A stretch of DNA of 64,000 nucleotides from Streptomyces sp. AM 4-1-1 (lineage in GTDB: Bacteria > Actinomycetota > Actinomycetes > Streptomycetales > Streptomycetaceae): positions 1,984,001 through 2,048,000 of the forward strand of contig NZ_CP119145.1 of assembly GCF_029167625.1 (NCBI RefSeq), read 5' to 3'. Below, piece after piece: positions 51,226 to 60,062 of the stretch. The notes under the pieces are model-generated. The model did no database searches, was not told the DNA's origin, and saw only the letters and a program-made list of their open reading frames with translations. Both the position numbers and the translations under genes were made by a program. Each line of letters starts with the position of its first letter. Position 1 is the first letter of the stretch.

Positions 51226-51762
51226 TCAGGCTGATATGCCGTCGATCCGGGCCATCACGTCGTCCGCGCCGAAGGGTTGCAGGTACGGCAGCCAGCGCGG
51301 ATCGCGATGCCCCGTCCCGATGATCCGCCAGGCCAGCCCGGTGGGCGGGGCGGGTTCGTGCCGCAGCCGCCAGCCCAGCTCGGGCAGATGGCGGTCCGCC
51401 TTCACGTGGTTGCAGCGGCGGCAGGCCGCCACCACGTTCTCCCAGGCGTGCTGTCCGCCACGACTGCGCGGGATGACGTGGTCGACGCTGGTCGCGACGG
51501 CCCCGCAGTACATGCAGCGCCCGCCGTCCCTCGCGAAGAGCGCGCGCCGGGTCAGCGGGACGGGCCCCCGGTACGGGACCCGTACGAACCGTTTGAGCCG
51601 GATCACACTGGGCGCGGGTACGGCGCGGGTGGCGCTGTGCATGAAGGCGCCGGACTCCTCAAGGCACACGGCCTTGTTCTCCAGGACGAGGACGAGCGCG
51701 CGGCGGAGCGGTACGACGCCGAGCGGCTCGTACGACGCGTTGAGAACCAGGACATGCGGCAC
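51226..51762 (-). CDS. HNH endonuclease family protein
   Basis: A 178-aa protein with a single HNH domain: zinc-binding CMYCG, SVDHVIPRSRGGQHAWENVV with the catalytic His, and CRRCNHVKADR. The N-terminal part (VLNASYEPLGVVPLRRALVL) is typical of the widespread actinobacterial DNA nicking/HNH housekeeping family. GTG 51762 has AAGGAGG eight bases upstream. It is convergent with the GH84 gene. Its cellular role, repair or defence, is not known. Confidence 0.92.
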   Translation of the reverse strand: MPHVLVLNASYEPLGVVPLRRALVLVLENKAVCLEESGAFMHSATRAVPAPSVIRLKRFVRVPYRGPVPLTRRALFARDGGRCMYCGAVATSVDHVIPRSRGGQHAWENVVAACRRCNHVKADRHLPELGWRLRHEPAPPTGLAWRIIGTGHRDPRWLPYLQPFGADDVMARIDGISA

Positions 51763-52141
51763 GGGTGATGCCTCCTTGTACGCCGGCGGCGCGTGGCTCG
51801 CGCCGGGACGATCCGGTCTCAGTCTCCCCTCCTGCCTGGTCGTGGCGCCACCACGTCCGGGTAACGGGCCGGAAGGATTTTCCCCGGACCGGGCGGGGAA
51901 CACCGCCCGGACCCGGTCCGACGGGCCGGAGAACGGGCGATCCGGCGCCCTCGCCGGTCCGGGCGACGGTCCGATGTGCGTTCGACCACACCATGCGATG
52001 AGCGTGCGGGTCGGACGAGGATTCCTTACCTTCCCCTCATCCCCGGGTGAGCCATGTCTCTCCCCCGCATCACGGCAACGGAGCACGGCCGATGCCCCGT
52101 TAGTGTGGTTCGTCAGCCACGCACACTGGAGGTACCCCGCC
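51763..52141. other. Divergent promoter region without a gene
   Basis: About 380 bp between the HNH and mechanosensitive channel genes. No frame with a ribosome binding site or domain was found. Promoters for both flanking genes should lie here. Confidence 0.5.
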
Positions 52142-53209
52142 GTGTCCCTGTCCGCCCTGTTGGCCGCAGCCCCGACCCCCGAGCCGGGCAGCTCGCTGGA
52201 CGACGCCGCCGAGCAGGCGGGCAACGCCGCGGGCTGGGTGGAGGAGAACTGGTCCACCTGGCTGAACACCGGTCTGCGCATCGTGCTCATCGCGGTGGTC
52301 GCCCTCGTCCTGCGGTACGCGATCCGCCGCGCCCTCACCAAGCTCATCGACCGGATGAACCGGAGCGCCCAGGCCGTCGCGGGCACCGCCCTCGGCGGAC
52401 TGCTGGTCAACGCGGAGCGCCGCCGTCAGCGCTCCGAGGCCATCGGGTCCGTACTGCGTTCGGTGGCGTCGTTCCTGATCCTCGGTACGGCCGCCCTGAT
52501 GATCCTGGGCGCGTTCCAGATCAATCTGGCCCCGCTGCTCGCCTCGGCGGGGGTCGCGGGGGTGGCGCTCGGTTTCGGCGCCCGCAATCTGGTGACGGAC
52601 TTCCTCTCCGGCGTCTTCATGATCCTGGAGGACCAGTACGGGGTCGGCGACACCATCGACGCGGGTGTCGCCTCCGGCGAGGTCATCGAGGTCGGTCTGC
52701 GCGTCACCAAGCTGCGCGGTGACGGCGGCGAGATCTGGTATGTGCGCAACGGCGAGGTGAAACGGATCGGCAACCTCAGCCAGGGCTGGTCCACGGCCGG
52801 GGTCGATGTCACCGTGCGTCCCACCGAGGACCTGGACGAGGTGCGCGCGGTGATCACGGCCGCCGCCGAGTCCATGACCAAGGAGGACCCGTGGGCCGAG
52901 CGGCTGTGGGGTCCGGTCGAGGTCCTCGGTCTGGACGCGGTGCTCCTCGACTCCACCACGATCCGGGTCGCCGCGAAGACGATGCCGGGCAAGGCGCTCG
53001 CCGTGGAGCGGGAACTGCGCTGGCGGATCAAGCGGGCCTTCGACGAGGCGGGCATCCGCATGGTCGCGGGCAGCGACCACGAGGAGCACGCCGTGGACCC
53101 GACGGCCGGCATGGCCGCCCCCTCGGCGTACGCGTCGGCGACCTCGCCCCAGTCGCTGGCCACCGCCCCGATCACCCCACCCGCCCCGCCGACGAACGTC
53201 ACCAAGTAG
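52142..53209 (+). CDS. MscS-type mechanosensitive ion channel
   Basis: A 355-aa membrane protein. Helices are at about residues 42-60 (TGLRIVLIAVVALVLRYAI), 100-122 (VASFLILGTAALMILGAFQI) and the pore helix 125-150 (LLASAGVAGVALGFGARNLV). The MscS beta domain follows with EDQYGVGDTIDAG and GEIWYVRNGEVKRIGN. The C-terminal tail is Ala/Pro-rich and polar. GTG start with TGGAGG upstream. It releases ions and solutes on osmotic down-shock. Convergent with the RHS gene. Confidence 0.92.
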   Translation: MSLSALLAAAPTPEPGSSLDDAAEQAGNAAGWVEENWSTWLNTGLRIVLIAVVALVLRYAIRRALTKLIDRMNRSAQAVAGTALGGLLVNAERRRQRSEAIGSVLRSVASFLILGTAALMILGAFQINLAPLLASAGVAGVALGFGARNLVTDFLSGVFMILEDQYGVGDTIDAGVASGEVIEVGLRVTKLRGDGGEIWYVRNGEVKRIGNLSQGWSTAGVDVTVRPTEDLDEVRAVITAAAESMTKEDPWAERLWGPVEVLGLDAVLLDSTTIRVAAKTMPGKALAVERELRWRIKRAFDEAGIRMVAGSDHEEHAVDPTAGMAAPSAYASATSPQSLATAPITPPAPPTNVTK

Positions 53210-53211
53210 CG

Positions 53212-53243
53212 GCGGTCGGTGCGGCACGCGCCGCACCGACCGC
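53212..53243. terminator. Bidirectional terminator
   Basis: GCGGTCGGTGCGGC (53212-53225) pairs perfectly with GCCGCACCGACCGC (53230-53243), loop ACGC. It serves the mechanosensitive channel gene on + and the RHS gene on -. Confidence 0.85.
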
Positions 53244-53276
53244 GCTCAGGCGCTCCCCGGTCGGGGAACGGACCCG

Positions 53277-56200
53277 TCAGGGAAGGGGGAAGGTGATCTT
53301 CAGGCCGGCGAACCATCCGATCCCCGGGGCCGCCGACCCGCCGTACCAGTAGTCGCCCGTGCCCGACTGCGCCGTGGACCAGGTCGGCTCGTTCGGGTCG
53401 GAACGGGTGCCGACCGTGCCGCACACCCCCGGGCCTAGGCTCGCGCATCCCTCGACGCTGAACCAGGACTGGTCCGCGCTCTTCGCCGTCGTGGCGCCCC
53501 CGGTGGTGGCCCTGCCACCGAATCCGACCGCGCCGATCGAGAAGTAGCGGTGCCCGTCACCGGCCTGGCTGACCGCTCCGCAGACCACGAAGCACAGCTC
53601 GTACCCCACCTCACCGTGCTGGGCCGCCTCAGCGACGGGGCCCAGCCACGACGGCCCCACCTTCCCGTTGAGATCGCCCACGTCCCCGCAGCTCGTCCCC
53701 TGGTGGGCGTAGGACGTGCACGCGTTGAAGACGCCGTTCTCGTCCGTGAACATGTCCTCCCAGTTCTGGCCGTCGAAGGCCAGGTCGATGCACTGCCGCG
53801 TCCGCGGGTTCTTGGTGCACTTCTCCTCCAGCTCGTGCAGCGCCTGTGCCTGCTTGAACATCTCGGTGAGCTTCTTGAAGAGCGGGCCCAGGTCCGACTT
53901 CGACGTGCAGGCGGACGTCTGGTAGCAGGGCAGGGCCGTGTCGGGCGCCGGGCCGAGGAGCAACGGTGGGGTGCTGCTGCCCGAAGGGGTGCCGCCGAGC
54001 CGGACGGTGCCGCCCGAGCCACCGGTCCCTCCGCCACCGCCTCCGCCGCCGCCGGACCGGTCGCTGTGCGTGGTGCCGGGGAGCGCGCCGCCCTGGCCGT
54101 TCGGGTTGCAGCTCGCCGAGTGGTTGCCCGCGTAGCAGTTGTCGCTGCCGGGCGGATCGCCGCCCTGCCCGTTGGGGTTGCAGCTCGCCGAGTGGTTGCC
54201 GCCGTAGCAGGCGAGGCCGGTGGGGTCGCTGTGGGTGGCGGGGTTCTGGTTGGCGTAGCTGTAGCCGTTGAGGGACTGGTGCTCGTCGAGGCTGAGGACC
54301 GGGTCGACGCTCAGGAACTGTCCGTTGCCCGGGTCGTACTCCCGGGCCCCGATGTGGGTGAGCCCGGTCGTCGTGTCGGCGGGCTTGCCGAGGAACGCCT
54401 TGTCGTCCGGCCAGTTGGCGGGGGCGGTGCCCCGCGGGGCACCGAAGGGGGTGGTGCGGCGTTTCGTGACGTCCTGGGTGGTGGCGTCGACCGCGAGGCT
54501 GCTGGTGCCGTGCTGGTCCCCCGCGAGATAGCTGAGGCCGCCTGCCGCCGTGCCCGCCCGGGAGGTGCGCACCGCGAGTGTCTGGCCCGCGGCCGCGTAG
54601 TAGCGGGTGCCGGACAGGGTCGTGGACGCGCCCTTCTTGGTGAGGCGGATCTCGCTCGCGCCGAGGTGGAGAACGGTGTCGCCGTCGCCCTTCGTGGTGC
54701 GCCGGACGAGGAGTTCGCCGTCGGCGTCGTAGAGGTAGCCGGTGCCGAGCGCGGGCTTGGTGCCCGCCGCGGGTTCGGTGACCGTGGCGAGTCTGCCCTC
54801 GGTGTCCCAGGTCAGGGTCTGGGCGGCCTGGGCGCCGGGGCGGCCGGTGGTGTTGCCCGCCTGGTCGTAGGTGTACGCCCCGGCCCTGGAGCCGGTGGTC
54901 GTGGCGAGCGGATGGGGCTGGCCCGCGGTGGTGCCGTAGGTGTACGTGGTGGTGGCGGTGCCCGCCGCGGTGTGGGTGGTCTCGGTGCGCCGCTGGCCCG
55001 CGTCGGTGTACGTGTAGCTGGTCCAGTAGGGGGCGTCGCCGCCCAGCCCGGCGACGGTGCGGCCGGTGAGGGCACAGTCGGCGGTGACGGGCGTCCACGC
55101 CTCGACGAGACGGCGGTGGCCGTCGTAGCCGAAGCACTGCTTGTCGGCCTGCGCGGTGCCTCCGAGGGTGGCGCTGTCGGTGACGGACAGGACGTTCCCC
55201 GCGTCGTCCCGCGTGTAGCCGAGGTCCTGGAGCATGTACGGATGGGTCTGGTCGGTGACGTGACTGCGGGTGAGGCGGCCGGTGCCCTCCTCGTAGGTGT
55301 GGGTGACGTACATGTTCTTGGCGCCGGGTCCGCCGGTGCCGAGGGTCAGTTGCTGGACCTGTCCCAGCGCGGAGTAGTCGGCGTCGCGCAGATAGCCGGT
55401 GGCGCCGGTGAGCGAGGTCGCCTGGCCCAGGGCGTTGTAGCCGTATTCGACGGTCTCCTTGGCCAGTCCGCCGGCGGCGGGCTCGGTGCTGCTCCCGAGG
55501 GTGCCGTCGATGCGGTAGTTGCTCGCGAAGTCCAGCGTCGCGGGGACACCCGCCTGGACCAGGGGGTCGTCCGCCGCGAGTTCGAGCCGGCCGGCGGTGG
55601 GGTGGTACAGGCTGTCGTAGGCGGTGACCGACCGGGTGTACGCCTGTCCGCCCCTGCCTCCCACATAGCGGGTCGCGGAGGTGAGCCGGCCCTTGGCGAC
55701 CGTGTCGTAGACCCGGCCGGTCATCAGCTTCGCGTCGGTCTTCGCGCCGTCCCAGGTGTGTTCGACGCGCCCGAGGTCGTCGTAGCCGGTCAGGATGGTC
55801 CTGTTCCGTGAGTCGGTGGCCTTCACCGCCTGGTCGAGAGCGTCGTACTCGGTCACCGTCAGCCCCTTGTCGGGGTCGACGGATCTGGTCCGACGGCCGA
55901 AGAGGTCGTACGTGTACGTCCAGCCGGCTCCGTCCTGGGCGCTGGTGACCGCACTCTGGAGGCCGTCCGGGGTGTAGGTGGTCCTGGTCGAGGTGTAGGA
56001 ACCGCCGAGCGTGCCTCCGTAGGCGGTGTCGTCGGGGCTCTGCCCGGCGTATTCGCGGGTCTCGACCACGCGCCCGCGCGCGTCGGTGATGGTGCGGGTC
56101 GCGGAGCCGCCCTTCGGCGCGCCGGTCGCGGTCGAGTCACCGGTGTAGGAGGTCGTGGTCGTCCACTTCTTCACCCCGTACACGTAGAGGGAGTTCGCGG

Positions 56201-59200
56201 TGGCCCGGCCGGCGCCGTCGTACACGGTCTCCGACTGGGTGGGCGCCTCGCCGTACTCCGCGCGGGCGTACTCACCGTCCGGGGTGGTGGCGCTGTCGAA
56301 GATGCCGCTGTACGTCTCGTACGCCAGGCCCCGGCTGTCGTAGCGGGTGTCGGTGAGCACCCGGCCGCCGAGCGGGCTCGGGGACTGGGTCTGCAACGGC
56401 CGCAGGAGCGCGTCGTAGACCGTGTACGTGGTGTTGTACGTCTCGCCGTCCGCCTTCAGCGCCGAACTCGCCACCGAGGAGGGCATGGTGCGGCTGAGGT
56501 GGTAGGCGAACGTGGCGTTGGGGCTCTGGCTGCCCCGGACCCGGTTCGGCTTCCACACCTGGGTCGTGCGGCCGAGCGCGTCGTACGCCACCTCGGTCAG
56601 CTTGGCGTTGACGTCGTAGGCGCGCTGGGGCAGTCCGCGCCGGGGGTCGAGGAAGGTGACCGCGTTCTGCCCCTTGGCGTTGGTGACCACGGTCTTGGTC
56701 AGGGGGCCCGCGTCGGCGGGCGTGTAGGTGGTGGTGTTCGCGGCCTTGCCCAGGGCGTCGGTGACCGCCTTGGGGCGGCCGAGCGCGTCGTAGGTGGTGG
56801 TGGCGACCTTCTGCCATCCGGTGGGGTGGCGTTCACCGCCGGTGGCGGCGGCCGGGTAGGCGGTGGCGCGGCCGGCCCAGGTGGCGTCGCCCTTGGTGGG
56901 CCGCTGGTCGGCGGTCCAGGCGGTGGCCGCGGGCTTGTCGAAGACCGTCGCCGTGTCGGACAGCACGTCGCCCCGGTTCGCGCTGCTCGTCGGCAGGTCG
57001 AGCGCGGTCTCGGTCGTGACGCAGGATCTGGCGACCGTGCGGGCGCGTGAGACCAGCGAGGTCAGGCCCGTGGTCTCGTTACGGGCGTACCAGGTGCGGG
57101 TGCAGGTCTCGTCGCCGGAGACGGCGAGGTCGCCGTGGTCGGTGGTGGTCTCGGTCATGCCGTGGTCGTCGAAGGTGCTGGCGGTTTTGGTGGAACGCCA
57201 GGTCTTCGGGACGGTGAGATAGGTGTAGCGGGTGGTCGCCTTGGTGCGGACGTGGCGTGCGACGTGGTCACCGGCGTCGGGAACCGTCTGCCGGGCGGTC
57301 TCCTGCGACCAGGGTTCGTTCATGGTCGCGGCGATCGCGGTGGCGCCGCTGTGGACGACGCTCTGCCGGAGCTGTCCGGCGTACTGGTCGGCGTCCTTGA
57401 CCGCCGCGATGCCGAGGGCCGGAGAGGCCAGGGCGGGGACGGTGACGGAGGCGGCGGTGCCGTTCTTCCGCTTGTCGCCGTCCATCCCCTGCATGTACAC
57501 GGACACGCTCTTGGAGCGGGTGGTGTCCTTGGCGCCGCTGTACACGGTGACCTGGCGGTAGCCGCGCCAGTCGGACCAGGTGCGTTCGGCCTTGGGGGTG
57601 AACGGGTCGTCGGCGTAGTGCCAGGCCGCCCCGGCGTACGCGTACTCGTTCTCCACCGTGTCGTTGTGACCGGCCGGGTCGGAGATGGTCACCGCCAGCA
57701 CCCGGTACTTGTGGAACCAGTCCACCGACGCGTCCGGGGCGCCGTTGATGTTCCAGAACTGCGGGTAGCAGGACCGGGTGTTGGTGTCCTGCGGGGCGTC
57801 GATGACCTGGGACCGGACGCACTCGGGAGCGGACAGGGTCACGGTGGTGATGGAGCCGGTCTCCGAGGTGACGGTCGACAGGCGCGGCCGGGTCAGCGGC
57901 AGGATGTCGTCGGTGGCGTCGACCCGGTTCGGGCGCATCTGGTAGGTGAACGAAACCGGGTCCAGGGCGATCGCGGTTCCGGTCCGGCCGGTCCGTCTGA
58001 TCGACTGGAGGGTGAGGACGTGGTCGGAGGTGTCCCCGATGTCCCCGCCGTCGAGGTACTTCTGGGTGAGGGCCCAGGAGTCCACCGGTTCGAACTTCTT
58101 CGCCGACGCCGACCAGGAGAACGTGTTGACGCCGGTCAGCCGCTTGCGTGAGAAGTAGGAGGGCGACTCCGCGCGGCAGTCGGCGTCGTCCTTCGCGCAG
58201 AGCGTGTCGAACGGCACGTCCGGCCAGTTCGACGCGGTGGCCTTCGTCAGGTTCGAGCAGTCCGACGCGGTGCAGCGCTCGGCGTGGTCGAAGGTGACCT
58301 TGCCGTCCGCGTCGTCGGTGAACAGCGCGCCCTCGCGCAGCCCGTACGTGATCTCCTTCAGATAGCCGCCGCGGGTGTAGGCGGCGCCTGCCTTCGCCGA
58401 CTTGTTCTTCTTGTAGTGGTTCGTCTCCTTCGCGTACCAGTACGTCGCCGCGTTGCCGTGGGTGTCGACGACGAGGTCGAGGTTCCAGCGCCACGCCTGG
58501 GTGAGCGAACGTCCGGCGAACGAGGTGCCCTTGTCGTAGCCGGGTTCGCCGCTGTCGTCACCGAACACGGGCACGGTCCAGGTGGAGTCGGTACGCCGGG
58601 CGCCCGCGCCGTCGAGCTTGTCCAGGCCGAATTCGTACCGCGTGCCGTCTCCCGTGACGACGGTCCAGTGCTCGCCGTCGTCGTCTCCGTTGTCCGCGCC
58701 CGTGGAGCGGGTGACCAGGGAGGCGTCGTCGCCCTCCAGCCGCCATGCCCCGCCGGCGGCCTTGACCAGCCGGGACGACTTGCCGTTCAGGACGATGCGG
58801 GCGTTGTCGTACTTCCAGCACTGGTCGAGCACGCCGTCGTGGCCGTCCTTGTCACAACTGCCGTAGGAGCGCTCGATGTACGACTCCGTCAGGGCGAATC
58901 CCTCGCCCACCGAGGAGCCCTGGTTGTTCGTCGTCGCGGTGCGTCCGTCGACGCTCCCGGAGTCGTAGGAGAGGCCGAGCGGCGGGGTGGGGCCGGCCGC
59001 CGCGGGCGGCAGGGAGAAGTCGTACGACCAGGCGAAGGAGCCCGAACTCGCCCCGGCCTGCCAGGAGGAGGAATCCGACAGACCGGTGGCGGTGTAGTCA
59101 CCGGCGCCACCGGCCGACCCGCCGGAGTCCGCGGCGGCCGTCAGCGCCAGCACCGTGGGGGCGCCATTCGCCGATGTGGCCGCACGGCCCGCCGTGCCAC

Positions 59201-59927
59201 CCGCTGCGTCGCCCGCCGACGCGGTGAACGGGACCTCGGCCGTCACCGTCCGCTTCTTCGTGCTGTTGCTCGATCCCAGCGGGGTCCGGGTGCGGCAGCG
59301 CGCCTCTTCCGGCGTGGTGAGGGCGCAGGCGGGCAGCCGCACCAGTTCCAGCCGGCCCGCCCAGCCGCCGCCCGAGGCGGAGGCGAAGGCGCTGTAGTCG
59401 ATCCCGACCTCGGCCCGGCCCCCGGCGGCCGACTCGGCCGTCAGCACCACGCCCGTGATGCCGAGCCGGTCCGTGCTCCGCCGGTCCAGGACCGTCAGCC
59501 GGGCGGTGCCGGGAGCCTCGCCGCCACTGACCGCCGTGGGCCGGGTCACCGTCACCGGCAACCCGCCCGGGGTCGCCACGGCCCGCCCGGCCGGGGCCAG
59601 GGTCAGCTTCGCGGTCCCCGGTGCGGGCCAGACCGCGCGCAGTTCGGCGCCCGCCTCGTCGGCCTGCGCCGCGTTGGCCGCGCGGTCCTTCGCGACCCGT
59701 TCACGGGCCTGCTTCGCACCGGGTCCGCCGATCGTCCTGACCTTGCTGACCCGCTGTCCCGGCAGGTCCGGACGGCCCAGGCCGCCCGCTCCGGCGTACG
59801 CCACCGGGGCCAGCCCCACCGGTACCGTCAGCGCCGCGGCCAGAGCCATCGCGAGCAGCCGGGCGTCCAGGCGCCGGAACGCTCCCCGCCATCCGCTCCT
59901 GTGTGAGGTGCCTATGCCATATGCCAC
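53277..59927 (-). CDS. Giant secreted RHS-repeat protein
   Basis: A 2216-aa exported protein. Signal segment LLAMALAAALTVPVGLAPVAYA (about 28-49) follows a basic start. An N-terminal beta-rich region leads to GLSYDSGSVDGR (SpvB-like), then dozens of YD/RHS repeats (YDALGRP, YDGAGRA, YDLFGRRTRSVDP, YDQAGNTTG) and the RHS core end GAREYDPGNGQFLSVDPV with NPATHSDPTG near residue 1900. The last 315 residues are unique: two copies of a Cys-containing NHSASCNPNGQGG motif, a run of nine Gly, then a Cys-rich glycine-heavy domain ending GWFAGLKITFPLP. RHS shells usually encase a C-terminal toxin; no immunity gene follows here. GTG start with GGGGA upstream. The LamG gene lies 135 bp upstream on the same strand. 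Confidence 0.92.
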   Translation of the reverse strand: MAYGIGTSHRSGWRGAFRRLDARLLAMALAAALTVPVGLAPVAYAGAGGLGRPDLPGQRVSKVRTIGGPGAKQARERVAKDRAANAAQADEAGAELRAVWPAPGTAKLTLAPAGRAVATPGGLPVTVTRPTAVSGGEAPGTARLTVLDRRSTDRLGITGVVLTAESAAGGRAEVGIDYSAFASASGGGWAGRLELVRLPACALTTPEEARCRTRTPLGSSNSTKKRTVTAEVPFTASAGDAAGGTAGRAATSANGAPTVLALTAAADSGGSAGGAGDYTATGLSDSSSWQAGASSGSFAWSYDFSLPPAAAGPTPPLGLSYDSGSVDGRTATTNNQGSSVGEGFALTESYIERSYGSCDKDGHDGVLDQCWKYDNARIVLNGKSSRLVKAAGGAWRLEGDDASLVTRSTGADNGDDDGEHWTVVTGDGTRYEFGLDKLDGAGARRTDSTWTVPVFGDDSGEPGYDKGTSFAGRSLTQAWRWNLDLVVDTHGNAATYWYAKETNHYKKNKSAKAGAAYTRGGYLKEITYGLREGALFTDDADGKVTFDHAERCTASDCSNLTKATASNWPDVPFDTLCAKDDADCRAESPSYFSRKRLTGVNTFSWSASAKKFEPVDSWALTQKYLDGGDIGDTSDHVLTLQSIRRTGRTGTAIALDPVSFTYQMRPNRVDATDDILPLTRPRLSTVTSETGSITTVTLSAPECVRSQVIDAPQDTNTRSCYPQFWNINGAPDASVDWFHKYRVLAVTISDPAGHNDTVENEYAYAGAAWHYADDPFTPKAERTWSDWRGYRQVTVYSGAKDTTRSKSVSVYMQGMDGDKRKNGTAASVTVPALASPALGIAAVKDADQYAGQLRQSVVHSGATAIAATMNEPWSQETARQTVPDAGDHVARHVRTKATTRYTYLTVPKTWRSTKTASTFDDHGMTETTTDHGDLAVSGDETCTRTWYARNETTGLTSLVSRARTVARSCVTTETALDLPTSSANRGDVLSDTATVFDKPAATAWTADQRPTKGDATWAGRATAYPAAATGGERHPTGWQKVATTTYDALGRPKAVTDALGKAANTTTYTPADAGPLTKTVVTNAKGQNAVTFLDPRRGLPQRAYDVNAKLTEVAYDALGRTTQVWKPNRVRGSQSPNATFAYHLSRTMPSSVASSALKADGETYNTTYTVYDALLRPLQTQSPSPLGGRVLTDTRYDSRGLAYETYSGIFDSATTPDGEYARAEYGEAPTQSETVYDGAGRATANSLYVYGVKKWTTTTSYTGDSTATGAPKGGSATRTITDARGRVVETREYAGQSPDDTAYGGTLGGSYTSTRTTYTPDGLQSAVTSAQDGAGWTYTYDLFGRRTRSVDPDKGLTVTEYDALDQAVKATDSRNRTILTGYDDLGRVEHTWDGAKTDAKLMTGRVYDTVAKGRLTSATRYVGGRGGQAYTRSVTAYDSLYHPTAGRLELAADDPLVQAGVPATLDFASNYRIDGTLGSSTEPAAGGLAKETVEYGYNALGQATSLTGATGYLRDADYSALGQVQQLTLGTGGPGAKNMYVTHTYEEGTGRLTRSHVTDQTHPYMLQDLGYTRDDAGNVLSVTDSATLGGTAQADKQCFGYDGHRRLVEAWTPVTADCALTGRTVAGLGGDAPYWTSYTYTDAGQRRTETTHTAAGTATTTYTYGTTAGQPHPLATTTGSRAGAYTYDQAGNTTGRPGAQAAQTLTWDTEGRLATVTEPAAGTKPALGTGYLYDADGELLVRRTTKGDGDTVLHLGASEIRLTKKGASTTLSGTRYYAAAGQTLAVRTSRAGTAAGGLSYLAGDQHGTSSLAVDATTQDVTKRRTTPFGAPRGTAPANWPDDKAFLGKPADTTTGLTHIGAREYDPGNGQFLSVDPVLSLDEHQSLNGYSYANQNPATHSDPTGLACYGGNHSASCNPNGQGGDPPGSDNCYAGNHSASCNPNGQGGALPGTTHSDRSGGGGGGGGGTGGSGGTVRLGGTPSGSSTPPLLLGPAPDTALPCYQTSACTSKSDLGPLFKKLTEMFKQAQALHELEEKCTKNPRTRQCIDLAFDGQNWEDMFTDENGVFNACTSYAHQGTSCGDVGDLNGKVGPSWLGPVAEAAQHGEVGYELCFVVCGAVSQAGDGHRYFSIGAVGFGGRATTGGATTAKSADQSWFSVEGCASLGPGVCGTVGTRSDPNEPTWSTAQSGTGDYWYGGSAAPGIGWFAGLKITFPLP

Positions 59928-60015
59928 GTTTCGTCCCCGCCCCGAGTCCGTGAATGGAAGAAGAGGTCGCGCATCGCTCCGCCGACGCGCCCCCGGACGG
60001 GAGCCGCGACGCGGT

Positions 60016-60057
60016 GGGGCGGGGGCGGGGCGCCGGGCAGCGCCCCGCCCCCGCCCC
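60016..60057 (-). terminator. Very strong hairpin between LamG and RHS genes
   Basis: GGGGCGGGGGCGGGGCGC (60016-60033) pairs perfectly with its complement (60040-60057), loop CGGGCA: an 18-bp all-GC stem just after the LamG stop. It would end or strongly reduce transcription into the RHS gene. Confidence 0.8.
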
Positions 60058-60062
60058 GGGAA

